The notes beneath the pieces are model-generated. The model was not told where the DNA came from, made no database searches, and saw nothing but the letters and a program-made list of their open reading frames with translations. Shown here piece by piece: positions 29,062 through 38,500 of a stretch of DNA of 64,000 bases. Source of the stretch: JBKHBT01 sp046542255 (GTDB lineage: Bacteria; UBP14; UBA6098; JBKHBT01); the NCBI GenBank assembly GCA_046542255.1, contig JBKHBT010000008.1:4743-68742 (forward strand). Reading direction: 5' to 3'. Position 1 is the stretch's first letter, and every line of letters begins with the position of its first letter. A program made the position numbers and the translations under genes.

Positions 29062-32000
29062 ATGAGAAACCTGTCAAAGTTAAGCTTGCTGCTTTTGTTT
29101 ATTGCGGCACTTGCTTTTGCGCAATCGGACACTATTCCACCGCATGTGGTCAACACAAATCCATTGGACGGTGCAACCGGAGTAGATACCTATGCGCCCG
29201 TAATTTTTAATATTGCCGATGACCCTTCAGGGTCCGGCATAGACACATCCAGTATAGATATGCTCTATTCTTTCGGCGATGATACTGTCGTTGTCGAACC
29301 AACTATCTCACCAGCTGGAGCATACGACGGATGGTCTGTTACTTATGAGCACACCGATCCTTTTACTTCTGGCGAAGAATATACTTTTGGTATTCATTTT
29401 GCCGATAATGCTGAAAATGAAATGTTTGGCTTCATCACATTCACTACCAGAGATGACACGCCGCTTGAAGATGTCTGTGAACCTATTGTATTGGAATTTA
29501 CAGATACATCTGAATGTTTGGCACCCGATGCAGATTTGGTCTTCCAATTGGACGATCCAATGGGCCCAGATTGCCCGGATCCTTCTGATATCAACCCGGA
29601 GACAATTCATTTCTGGATAGACGGAGTCGATCATACGGATGAATGTTCAATCAGTCCGGCGGGATATCATGGTTTTATGGTAAACTGGGATGCCCCATAC
29701 ACATTCGATCCAGGAACGACTGTTGAAATCGGTATCGATTGCGAGGATTATGCTGGCAATTCAATGGAACAAGCATTTTTCTATGATATATGCGAAGACA
29801 CTCCTGTTGACGAATGCCCGCCAATTATTGCCGGATGGTATCCGGATTCCTGTGTTTCACCGACTGAACCAATTGGCATATTTGTCGATGACCCCCACTC
29901 GGATGAATGCCCTGTAACATCCGGTGTCGATCTTCATTCGATTTCCGTTACTGTCGATGGTGAAGATGTAACAAGAAGTCTTTATATTATTGGCGAAGGC
30001 CCATATGGTAGATATATTGAATGGAGTCATCCAGGATATGTGCTTCCTGCTGGAGAATCTATCGAAGTTTGTGTTCATGCAGAAGACATGGCTGGACACA
30101 TTGTCGATAGCTGCTGGATTTTTGAAGTTTGTGACGATACTCCTACAATAGATGATTGCCCACCGGTTGCTGAATGGGATATCGAGCCTGGTTCAAGATG
30201 TATTGAAAGCGATGAGGTCATAGGCGCTGTTATTGCAGATATCGATACTGCATGTGAAACTAATTCCGGCGTTAATCCCGCAACAATACATGTCGATAGC
30301 GATATCGGCGGCAGTTGGCACGAAGTTACAGCCGAATGCGATATCTATGCAATTCCGGGAACACCTGGTTTCTATCAGGTAAATTGGAATCATGACGATG
30401 CAATATTTGAGCCTGGAGATGTAATTGGAATATGTCTCGAGGCTGCCGATTTCGATGGTAATGTATTATATGAATACTGCACTGAATATGAAGTCTGCGA
30501 AGAAGCTGTAGATTCCTGCCCACCTGAAATTGTTGAATGGATGCCTGATCCAGAAACATGCCTTGAAGGCGGCGATGAAGTAGCTATCCATATGGTCGAT
30601 CCCTTCGAAGGCGATTGCCATCCCAGCGATATCGACAATGAAACCGTTTCGGTTACCGCCAATGGTATCGATGTTACTGGGGATTGCATGTTTACACCTA
30701 CTGGCGAACATCATTTATGGGTCGATTGGCATCTTCCTATGGATCCAGGTGCAACATCTTATGAGATTTGTATTGCTGCTTCCGATTTCGCTGGACTATG
30801 GGTTGAAGAATGCCAGACTTATACCGTTTGTGAAGATACAGTTACACCTCCGGAAGATGAATGTCCACCTGAAGTAGTGGAGTTTACAGATACAACAAGA
30901 TGCATCCGCCCCGAAGATAGAATTTTCTTACAACTTGTCGATCCAATGAATCCTGATTGTCCGGATCCTTCGAATATCGATCCTTCGACAATTAATTTCT
31001 GGATCGATGGCGTAAACAGAACAGCAGATTGTACGATAGAACCTGCTGGAAGTCATAGCTATATGGTAACATTCGATGACATAGCTTCACTAACTCCGGG
31101 ATCGGCTATCGAAGTCGGGATCGATTGCGAAGATTATGCTGGCAATGCCATGGAAAGGCCATTCCATTATGAAATTTGCGAAGCTCCTGTGGATGAGTGT
31201 CCGCCACTGGTTGTCGAGATGTATCCTATTGGAGATGATTGCGTTCCTGCAATGACCGATGTCGGCTTTGTGCTACGTGATGATGATGCTGCTGAATGCT
31301 TTGTAAGTGGTATTAATATGGAATCCATCGAAGTCTCTTATGGCGATGCTATTGTCCCTGAAGATGAACTTAGAATGTGGACCTATGGCGATAATGTTAC
31401 TGTGGAATGGTTCCATGACGGTTTCGAGCCTGGCACTACTTATGAGGTCTGCATCTCTTTAGAAGACAATGCTGAAAATCATATCAGCGAATGCAATACA
31501 TTTACAATTTGCGAAGATGATACAATAACACCACCAGATACTACCGATGATTGCCCACCAAGAATAGATTGGGCAATGGAGCCTCTCGAATGCTACCCTC
31601 CAGATTTAGATATTGCAGCAGTGGTCATAGATGATAGCTATGAATGTAGATATCATAGCGGAGTTGATCCTGAAGCTCTCAGTTTCTGGGTCGATGGTAC
31701 TGAAATTGGTGATGTAGATATTCATGAACTACCAGGTATTCCAGGAGCATGGGGTTTACGTTGGGAACATGACCCTCTCGAACATGGCACTACATATAGT
31801 ATATGCATTGAAGCATCAGACCTGGCTGGAAATATCACTGAAGATTGTATTGAATACACAGTTTGCGAAGATGACACAATAACCCCCCCCGACTCGACAG
31901 ACGATTGTCCACCTGTAGCTGTAGAAATCTATCCACCCTCGGAAGATTGCGTTGAACCAGATGTCATAGTTGGTTTTAATATAGCGGATCGTCCTACGGA

Positions 32001-35000
32001 AGATTGCTTTGCAAGCGGAATCGATATAGAATCGATAGAGTTATTCAATGGTGAAACTCCGGTTCCAGATGATGATATCGAAATTCTTCACACAGGTAGC
32101 GATTTTGCGGTAGTCAATTGGTTACATGCTCCACTAGATCGCGGCGAAGAATACGAAATATGCATTAGCTTTGCAGACAGAGCTGGAAATCATTCCTTCG
32201 AATGCAATTCATTCATAGTATGCGATGACGATACAACGACACCACCAGACTCGACCGATGACTGCCCACCTGTAGCTGTTGAAATATATCCACCTTCGGA
32301 AGATTGTGTAGCGTCCGAGGTCATGGTTGGTTTTAATATAGCGGATCGTCCTACTCCAGATTGCTTTGCAAGTGGAATCGATATGGAATCGATTGAACTT
32401 CATCACGGAGATGCAGAAATACCAGCTGAAGAGACAGAAATTATCCCGATGGGGGATTACGGTGCTGCTGTAAACTGGTTACATGAACCACTGATGCCTG
32501 GTGAAGAATACGAAATATGCATCAGCTTTGCAGATATGGCTGGAAACGATGCTTTCGAATGTAATACATTCATAGTATGCGATGACGATACAACGACTCC
32601 ACCGGATACAACAGATGAATGTCCACCTGAAGTAGTAGAATGGTATCCTGATCATTGTCTGGACATCATGGAACCTTTCGGTGTGCTCTTAGACGATCCA
32701 TTGTCTCCTGGATGCCCAGTTGCAAGCGGTATAAATGTGGATGCTATATCAGTCTATCTCGATGAAAGAGATATCACTTCAAGCCGCGAAACGATTATTA
32801 CACCTGAAGGCGCACATGGCGCAAGAGTTCAGGTAATGACTGAAATGGAACCTGGGCATGAATATATGCTATGTGTCGAAGGCACCGACTTTGCTGGCAA
32901 TGATTTCGAATATTGCAATGAGTTCTTTGCCTGCGATACTGTACCGGAAGATACCATAGATACTGCCCCACCATGCATCGAAATGAGCTGGCCAGAAGAT
33001 GGCGCAGAAATTCCAACCGACTTTATAATAAGAGAAGGCGGAGTATGTATTCTACTTTCAGATGTATGCGATCCAGGCACTGCGGTTTCTGGTGTTGATG
33101 AGAGTACTATAGAAATCTCCATAGACGGTACAGTCTATGGAGCGGATAGCCCACATCTTAGCATCGAGCCACGTGAAGATGTCCATGGATTTATGGTATG
33201 CTATTTTGATACATCATGGGAAACTGGCGATCACGAAGTATGCATCGCTGCTGAAGACCATGCTGGAAATCCCATGGAAGATTGCATTATCTTCACACTG
33301 ACCGAACCTGTAGAAGACACTTCACCACCTTGTGTAGTTTCAAGTTTGCCAGAAGATGGCGCTGAAATCGATCTCGAATGGATGCTTCGAGAAGGCGGAT
33401 TCTGCTTCACACTCAGCGATCTTTGTGATGGAGCAATCGAGGCTTCTGGAATTGATCCTGCATCTATTGAAATTACTCTCGATGGCGAAGAAATCCCACA
33501 TACAGCTCATATGTGGTCACCGAGGCCAGAAACTGCTGGCGGAATGGTTTGCACAATTATCGATGGCTGGGAACCCGGCGATTATGAAGCCTGCATCACA
33601 TTTGCTGACTATGCAGGACATAGTGTAACACATTGTATCGACTTCACGATAACTGGCGAAGTACCAGAAGACGTAACACCGCCATGCGTAGTAGAAACAT
33701 GGCCAGAAGACGGCGGATTTGCACATATCTACGAACTTACAAGCGAAGGATTCTGCTTCTGGGTAAGTGATATCTGCGAACCGGATGTTTATAGCTCTGG
33801 AATCGATGAAGGCTCGATAGAAATAACCATCGATGGTATAGAAATATCAGTCGATGAGATTTTGATCAGCCCAGCGCCAGAAATTGGTGGCATAACTGCC
33901 TGCGTCGAAGGCTATGAAGGCTTCGAAGAAGGCGAATCCTATGAAGCCTGCATTTCTGCAATGGATTATGCCGATCTTCCAGTCGAATACTGCTTCGATT
34001 TCGAAGTTACCAGATATGATACATCCCGAGTCGATACGACAGGCCCATGTTATGAATGGAGCTTTGAACCACATGATACATTATTCTCCGAAATGATGAT
34101 CGGTATCGATATGTGTGATGTTTGTGGCCCAGGCTATGCTTCTGGTGTAGATTCCACAAGAGCTGCAACAGAGATCACGATATCTGGTATGGGTGAAACA
34201 TATATAATTGAAGATTATACTCAAGAGCCAAATCGTTGCCTTGGTTACAACCTCGACTTCAACCTACCGGACTTGGAGCCAGGCGAATACACAATATGCA
34301 TCGAAGCACGCGATTATGAAGGTAATGTAACAGAAGAATGCATTCCATTCTATATTGTCGATGACACGCCACCAGAAGATATATGGCCACCATGCGGAGA
34401 ATGGATATTCGATGATGGTGACACTCTCGTAGCCGGTAATGAAATCGGAATCGATGTCTGTGATAACTGCTATGATTCTGCAACCGTTTTCTCCGGAGTT
34501 GATGAATCTACTATTGTGGTAACATTACGAGAAGGCATCAGAACCGATACAATCCCGAATAGCATGTATGAAGTCATCCCGAACTATTGTCATGGAGTTG
34601 GCATATTTAGTATGATAACAACAGATCATGCTGCTGGGCGTTATACATTATGTGTATATCTCGAGGATAGAGCCGGCAATGTATTCGAAGATTGCCAGAG
34701 CTTCATTATAGTCGATGATATACCTATTGAGGATACAATTCCACCTTGTGTAATAGCAACATGGCCAGAAGCGGGTGCTGAAGTCGATCTCGACTGGATG
34801 CTACGCGAAGGCGGATTCTGCTTTACACTCAGCGATTTCTGTGCTGATATTCGTGAAGGCTCCGGTGTCGATCATGAAAGCATCGAGATAACACTCGATG
34901 GTGAAATTGTACCATCCAGTGCATTAAACTGGTTCCCAAGGCCTACAATAGCTGGCGGAATGGTCTGCACTGTAATTGATGAATGGGAAGCTGGAGTTTA

Positions 35001-37245
35001 CGAAGCATGTATAACATTCTCTGATATAGCAGGTAATGAAACTGATTACTGCTTCGACTTCACAGTAGTCGATGATGCGCCTGCCGAGGATATCTATCCT
35101 CCATGTGCAAGCTGGTCATTCGAAGAAGGCGATACCGTAAGCTCGCCATTCGATGTTAATATAGCACTCTGCGACCTTTGCGATGCTCCGCCACATGATG
35201 CATCCGGTGTCAGCAGAAGTTCACTTGAACTATTCTTCGGCCCTTGTGGTACAGAACCCACACCAGTCGAAGACTTCCGTGTACTCGAGATAGATTGCAT
35301 GGGATATTCAATACACCATACGATTATGGAAGAGCCTGCTGGATGCTATCAGCTCTGTGTACATGCATCAGACCGTGATGGCAATGAATATGAGGAATGC
35401 AGAGAGTTCTTCTTTGGAGCTTCCGAATATGATATCGAAGTAATTCAGCCAGAGTCTGGAGTGCATATCTCTTGCACAGATTATGAGATGGCATTCATAT
35501 TCGATGGAGCTATTCCGGATGGGTTTACATTCACTGTTGACTTCACTGCTATTACAATGAGCAACCCGGGAGTCAGAGTATCTGCCGATACAGTATTCTA
35601 TGCTCCTCCAGATGGTTGGACATATGGTATCCACCGTGCTCTTGTAGGAACAGAATATATCACATTCGCAATAGATGACCGTCAACCTAATATTGCATTG
35701 CTTACACCTGATGATAGAACTTCTGTACCTGAAGACCTTGAGATTATCGAAGTATTCCTCTTCGACCATCTATCTGGAGTCGATGAAGCTTCGATACTTG
35801 CCACAATCGGCGGTAGTCCTTATACCCTATCGACCCCGGCTCTTGATTTCGATATCGAAACAGGAGTACTCACAATAGACTTAAGCGAAACTACTCTCGA
35901 GTTGCTTCCTGGCGAGAGTTTCGATGTATGCGTATCAGCAGGTGATATAATCGATATCTGTGAATCCAATAATGGCAATAATTGCTGGACATTCACCATC
36001 TCGGACGATACGCCATCACCAACTCGAAAATATATCGCAGGATATGTTTTAGATGAATCGACCGATGAACCGATAGAAGGTATTCTGGTTAATATGGCAA
36101 ACTATGTTACCCATGAAACACCTTTCCATCCAGTAGCAGGAGACTATACAGATTCCGATGGCTACTTTGAAATAGAAGTCCGCTATTGGGGAAATTATAT
36201 TGTTGGAGCATTCGATGAATCCATGCCTCCTGATTACTCACCAGAATTCTGGGAAGAGCAGACATGTCATCTGCTTGCAGATCCTGTGACTATTACAGCT
36301 ACTTCACCGGAGACTACTCATGTTGGATTTACTCTATCACCATATTCTGAGATGACTCTATTCAGAGTAACAGGTACTATAGGTATCATTGGAGATGGCC
36401 CGATTATGGGCGCAAGAGTTGTCGCAATATCGAGCGATGAAGACGATGAAGAATGGCATTTCGATGAGACCGATAGTCTCGGCTTATTCGAACTGCTGAT
36501 TCCTGAAGGCACATATTACATCTTAGCCCATAGCGCTGGCTTCATGCCAGGTTACTATGGTGGCGGAACCAGTTGGGAAGATGATGCTGAGCTTATCGAA
36601 GTTACCGGTGATATCGATGGTATCGACATCGACCTACCGCTTGCTGCGCCAGATTCAGGTGCATTCGGACTGCATATTTCTGTACTCGAAGAAGATTCGA
36701 CAAGTATGCTTCTAGAAACAGCACCAGTTCGGGGCGCAATGGTCTCGGTTATTGCCGATGCTACAAATTATAGTTACTCGGGCATTACCGATACAGAAGG
36801 CGTTTCCAGCTTCTATGACATCCCAGAAGGCGAATACTCGATAAGAGTAGATAGATTCCCATATAGCATGGTTTACGGGCCATATGATGTATCGCTTCCA
36901 CCAACCGATGTAGATATAACAGTCTATATGAGAGAAAGAAGCGATGAAATCTCGTCAGATATCGATATCATAATACCGGATGAACTGGAATTCTCGGTCT
37001 ATCCGAATCCATTCAATTCGGCAGCAACAATGGAATTCGAACTCGAAGAGGCAAGCAATGTCCAGATCGATCTCTATGATCAGTCCGGCCGCATTGTTTA
37101 CTCTCTCCCCGAAGGCCACTACAATGCTGGCAACCATAGCATCAAGATAAGCGGAAATGGCCTCGCAACTGGAGTATATTTCTGCACAATCCGCCTAAGC
37201 GGTTCAGGTGCTTATGGAACCGAGAAAATGATTCTCATCAAATAG
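29062..37245 (+). CDS. 2727-aa secreted Cys-rich repeat surface protein with T9SS type A tail
   Basis: Signal peptide at 1-20 (LLLLFIAALAFAQ). Residues ~22-2010 are 18 Ig-like repeats of about 100-120 residues. Most begin (D/E)CPP or PPC and contain a Cys-x-x-SG(I/V)D turn, a PGxxYEICI strand and a DxAGN end followed by Cys, so each repeat probably has two disulphides; Thr/Pro/Asp linkers such as DDTTTPPDTTDD separate them. Residues ~2140-2330 are the same two-Ig unit as in the proteins at 1-7288. Then come three carboxypeptidase-regulatory-like domains (~2330-2630) and an 80-residue type A sorting tail (VYPNPFNSAATMEF ... GLATGVYFCTIR). It should form a long surface stalk or adhesin exported by T9SS. 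The sigma-54 promoter upstream and the strong terminator downstream make it a single-gene unit. No catalytic domain is visible. Confidence 0.88.
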   Translation: MRNLSKLSLLLLFIAALAFAQSDTIPPHVVNTNPLDGATGVDTYAPVIFNIADDPSGSGIDTSSIDMLYSFGDDTVVVEPTISPAGAYDGWSVTYEHTDPFTSGEEYTFGIHFADNAENEMFGFITFTTRDDTPLEDVCEPIVLEFTDTSECLAPDADLVFQLDDPMGPDCPDPSDINPETIHFWIDGVDHTDECSISPAGYHGFMVNWDAPYTFDPGTTVEIGIDCEDYAGNSMEQAFFYDICEDTPVDECPPIIAGWYPDSCVSPTEPIGIFVDDPHSDECPVTSGVDLHSISVTVDGEDVTRSLYIIGEGPYGRYIEWSHPGYVLPAGESIEVCVHAEDMAGHIVDSCWIFEVCDDTPTIDDCPPVAEWDIEPGSRCIESDEVIGAVIADIDTACETNSGVNPATIHVDSDIGGSWHEVTAECDIYAIPGTPGFYQVNWNHDDAIFEPGDVIGICLEAADFDGNVLYEYCTEYEVCEEAVDSCPPEIVEWMPDPETCLEGGDEVAIHMVDPFEGDCHPSDIDNETVSVTANGIDVTGDCMFTPTGEHHLWVDWHLPMDPGATSYEICIAASDFAGLWVEECQTYTVCEDTVTPPEDECPPEVVEFTDTTRCIRPEDRIFLQLVDPMNPDCPDPSNIDPSTINFWIDGVNRTADCTIEPAGSHSYMVTFDDIASLTPGSAIEVGIDCEDYAGNAMERPFHYEICEAPVDECPPLVVEMYPIGDDCVPAMTDVGFVLRDDDAAECFVSGINMESIEVSYGDAIVPEDELRMWTYGDNVTVEWFHDGFEPGTTYEVCISLEDNAENHISECNTFTICEDDTITPPDTTDDCPPRIDWAMEPLECYPPDLDIAAVVIDDSYECRYHSGVDPEALSFWVDGTEIGDVDIHELPGIPGAWGLRWEHDPLEHGTTYSICIEASDLAGNITEDCIEYTVCEDDTITPPDSTDDCPPVAVEIYPPSEDCVEPDVIVGFNIADRPTEDCFASGIDIESIELFNGETPVPDDDIEILHTGSDFAVVNWLHAPLDRGEEYEICISFADRAGNHSFECNSFIVCDDDTTTPPDSTDDCPPVAVEIYPPSEDCVASEVMVGFNIADRPTPDCFASGIDMESIELHHGDAEIPAEETEIIPMGDYGAAVNWLHEPLMPGEEYEICISFADMAGNDAFECNTFIVCDDDTTTPPDTTDECPPEVVEWYPDHCLDIMEPFGVLLDDPLSPGCPVASGINVDAISVYLDERDITSSRETIITPEGAHGARVQVMTEMEPGHEYMLCVEGTDFAGNDFEYCNEFFACDTVPEDTIDTAPPCIEMSWPEDGAEIPTDFIIREGGVCILLSDVCDPGTAVSGVDESTIEISIDGTVYGADSPHLSIEPREDVHGFMVCYFDTSWETGDHEVCIAAEDHAGNPMEDCIIFTLTEPVEDTSPPCVVSSLPEDGAEIDLEWMLREGGFCFTLSDLCDGAIEASGIDPASIEITLDGEEIPHTAHMWSPRPETAGGMVCTIIDGWEPGDYEACITFADYAGHSVTHCIDFTITGEVPEDVTPPCVVETWPEDGGFAHIYELTSEGFCFWVSDICEPDVYSSGIDEGSIEITIDGIEISVDEILISPAPEIGGITACVEGYEGFEEGESYEACISAMDYADLPVEYCFDFEVTRYDTSRVDTTGPCYEWSFEPHDTLFSEMMIGIDMCDVCGPGYASGVDSTRAATEITISGMGETYIIEDYTQEPNRCLGYNLDFNLPDLEPGEYTICIEARDYEGNVTEECIPFYIVDDTPPEDIWPPCGEWIFDDGDTLVAGNEIGIDVCDNCYDSATVFSGVDESTIVVTLREGIRTDTIPNSMYEVIPNYCHGVGIFSMITTDHAAGRYTLCVYLEDRAGNVFEDCQSFIIVDDIPIEDTIPPCVIATWPEAGAEVDLDWMLREGGFCFTLSDFCADIREGSGVDHESIEITLDGEIVPSSALNWFPRPTIAGGMVCTVIDEWEAGVYEACITFSDIAGNETDYCFDFTVVDDAPAEDIYPPCASWSFEEGDTVSSPFDVNIALCDLCDAPPHDASGVSRSSLELFFGPCGTEPTPVEDFRVLEIDCMGYSIHHTIMEEPAGCYQLCVHASDRDGNEYEECREFFFGASEYDIEVIQPESGVHISCTDYEMAFIFDGAIPDGFTFTVDFTAITMSNPGVRVSADTVFYAPPDGWTYGIHRALVGTEYITFAIDDRQPNIALLTPDDRTSVPEDLEIIEVFLFDHLSGVDEASILATIGGSPYTLSTPALDFDIETGVLTIDLSETTLELLPGESFDVCVSAGDIIDICESNNGNNCWTFTISDDTPSPTRKYIAGYVLDESTDEPIEGILVNMANYVTHETPFHPVAGDYTDSDGYFEIEVRYWGNYIVGAFDESMPPDYSPEFWEEQTCHLLADPVTITATSPETTHVGFTLSPYSEMTLFRVTGTIGIIGDGPIMGARVVAISSDEDDEEWHFDETDSLGLFELLIPEGTYYILAHSAGFMPGYYGGGTSWEDDAELIEVTGDIDGIDIDLPLAAPDSGAFGLHISVLEEDSTSMLLETAPVRGAMVSVIADATNYSYSGITDTEGVSSFYDIPEGEYSIRVDRFPYSMVYGPYDVSLPPTDVDITVYMRERSDEISSDIDIIIPDELEFSVYPNPFNSAATMEFELEEASNVQIDLYDQSGRIVYSLPEGHYNAGNHSIKISGNGLATGVYFCTIRLSGSGAYGTEKMILIK

Positions 37246-37272
37246 AAATAAAGCAAACCCCATATCTAAGAG

Positions 37273-37305
37273 ACCCCGGCCTATCAAGGCTGGGGTTTCT
37301 TTTAT
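37273..37305 (+). terminator. rho-independent terminator
   Basis: Stem ACCCC-G-GCC / GGC-T-GGGGT (one G-U pair) with loop TATCAA, followed by a T-rich run. It lies 27 bases after the stop of the giant surface protein and closes its transcript. Confidence 0.85.
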
Positions 37306-37417
37306 TATAATTTTAAAAAGATGCGAAAGGTGATAATTTTCTACTATATTTGCCATAAAAATAGAAAAAATTGGCCACGAGATGAAAAAATTGGCGTTTA
37401 CATCGATATTAAAACTC

Positions 37418-37446
37418 TTGGTAATTAGCCCGGGATATGCTATATT
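37418..37446 (+). promoter_or_regulatory. candidate sigma-70-type promoter of the ankyrin gene
   Basis: TTGGTA (37418-37423), 17-base spacer, TATATT (37441-37446). The -35 is weak, the -10 is five of six. It is the only plausible pair between the terminator and the ankyrin gene. Confidence 0.4.
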
Positions 37447-37480
37447 TTGCCAAATTTGAAAATCAAAAAAGGAGATTGAT

Positions 37481-38467
37481 TTGAAAGTAAAGAATTACTT
37501 TATCATTGCTCTAATAATTGTGATATTGGCACTTGCCGGCTATATATTTTATCTTAAAAGCCCCGAGAGAAGCCGAAAGCAAATAGTAAGACTCGGTATA
37601 GAATATTCCAAAACCCAATATCTTATCGCAGTTAGCCGCGGTGATCATGTGGTGATGGATTATTTCTTGAAAAGCGGTATGACTCCCGATGTGAAAAACA
37701 AAAATGGCTGGAGCAGCCTTCACTTTGCAATCAATGATGAAAATCCCGAGACAGTCATGATGCTTCTCGATGCTGGTGTCGATCCGAATCGTAAAGATGG
37801 AACCGGATGGGTAGCTGTTCAGGATGCAGCTCGACTCGATGACACACAAATTCTCAAGATGCTTCTCAAAAAAGGTGCAAACCCAAATATTCCCGATAAT
37901 GGTGGATGGACAGCCATCATGCTTGCAACCCTCGCTGCAAATCCCGATGCAGTTAGACTTCTTCTCGACCATGATGCAGAAATCAAAGTCAGAGATAAAT
38001 ATGGCATAACTCCTTTTTATCGTGCTGTATCTTTCGGGCATGAAAAAATCGCGAAAATGCTTCTGGAAAAAGGTGCTGATATCAATGTAGTAGATAGAAA
38101 CGGCGCATCTATAGTAATGGCTGCAGTGAACATCGGAAGCAAAGAACTCGTCAAGCTGCTAATCGAAAAAGGTGTTGATGCCAATAAAGCCGATAAAAAT
38201 GGAGCGACGCCTCTTATGATGGCCGCCAATAAAGGCAATTTGGAACTTGTGAAGCTTCTAATCAGCGAAAATGCCAGTATCAATGCTCGCGATCGCCTGA
38301 ATTGGACACCGCTTATGTTTGCTGTTCGTGAAGGACATGCTGATGTGGTTCAAGAATTGCTTTCAAAAAATGCTGATATCAATGTCAAAAACTCAAGCGG
38401 CCAGACTGCTCTCGACATTGCAAATAGACAGGGCTTTACAAAAATATCTCAAATGCTATCATCTTAA
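37481..38467 (+). CDS. ankyrin-repeat protein with N-terminal membrane anchor, TTG start
   Basis: 328 aa. TTG at 37481 is preceded by AAAGGAG at 37468-37474. One hydrophobic segment at ~5-25 (FIIALIIVILALAGYIFYL) acts as anchor or signal, so the repeats should face the periplasm. From residue ~55 to the end are eight or nine ankyrin repeats of 33 residues (pattern G-x-TPL-x-x-A-x-x-G-x-x-x-x-V-x-x-LL). Such proteins mediate protein-protein contacts; a periplasmic partner is not evident. It stands alone between a terminator and a convergent gene. Confidence 0.88.
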   Translation: MKVKNYFIIALIIVILALAGYIFYLKSPERSRKQIVRLGIEYSKTQYLIAVSRGDHVVMDYFLKSGMTPDVKNKNGWSSLHFAINDENPETVMMLLDAGVDPNRKDGTGWVAVQDAARLDDTQILKMLLKKGANPNIPDNGGWTAIMLATLAANPDAVRLLLDHDAEIKVRDKYGITPFYRAVSFGHEKIAKMLLEKGADINVVDRNGASIVMAAVNIGSKELVKLLIEKGVDANKADKNGATPLMMAANKGNLELVKLLISENASINARDRLNWTPLMFAVREGHADVVQELLSKNADINVKNSSGQTALDIANRQGFTKISQMLSS

Positions 38468-38500
38468 TTGTTAAATATTTGTGAGTGTTATATTAATATT

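Noticed and set aside
31900..32620. Repeats as a CRISPR array
   Set aside because: The repeat unit is 357 bases, in frame, and part of a coding sequence with gradual divergence.
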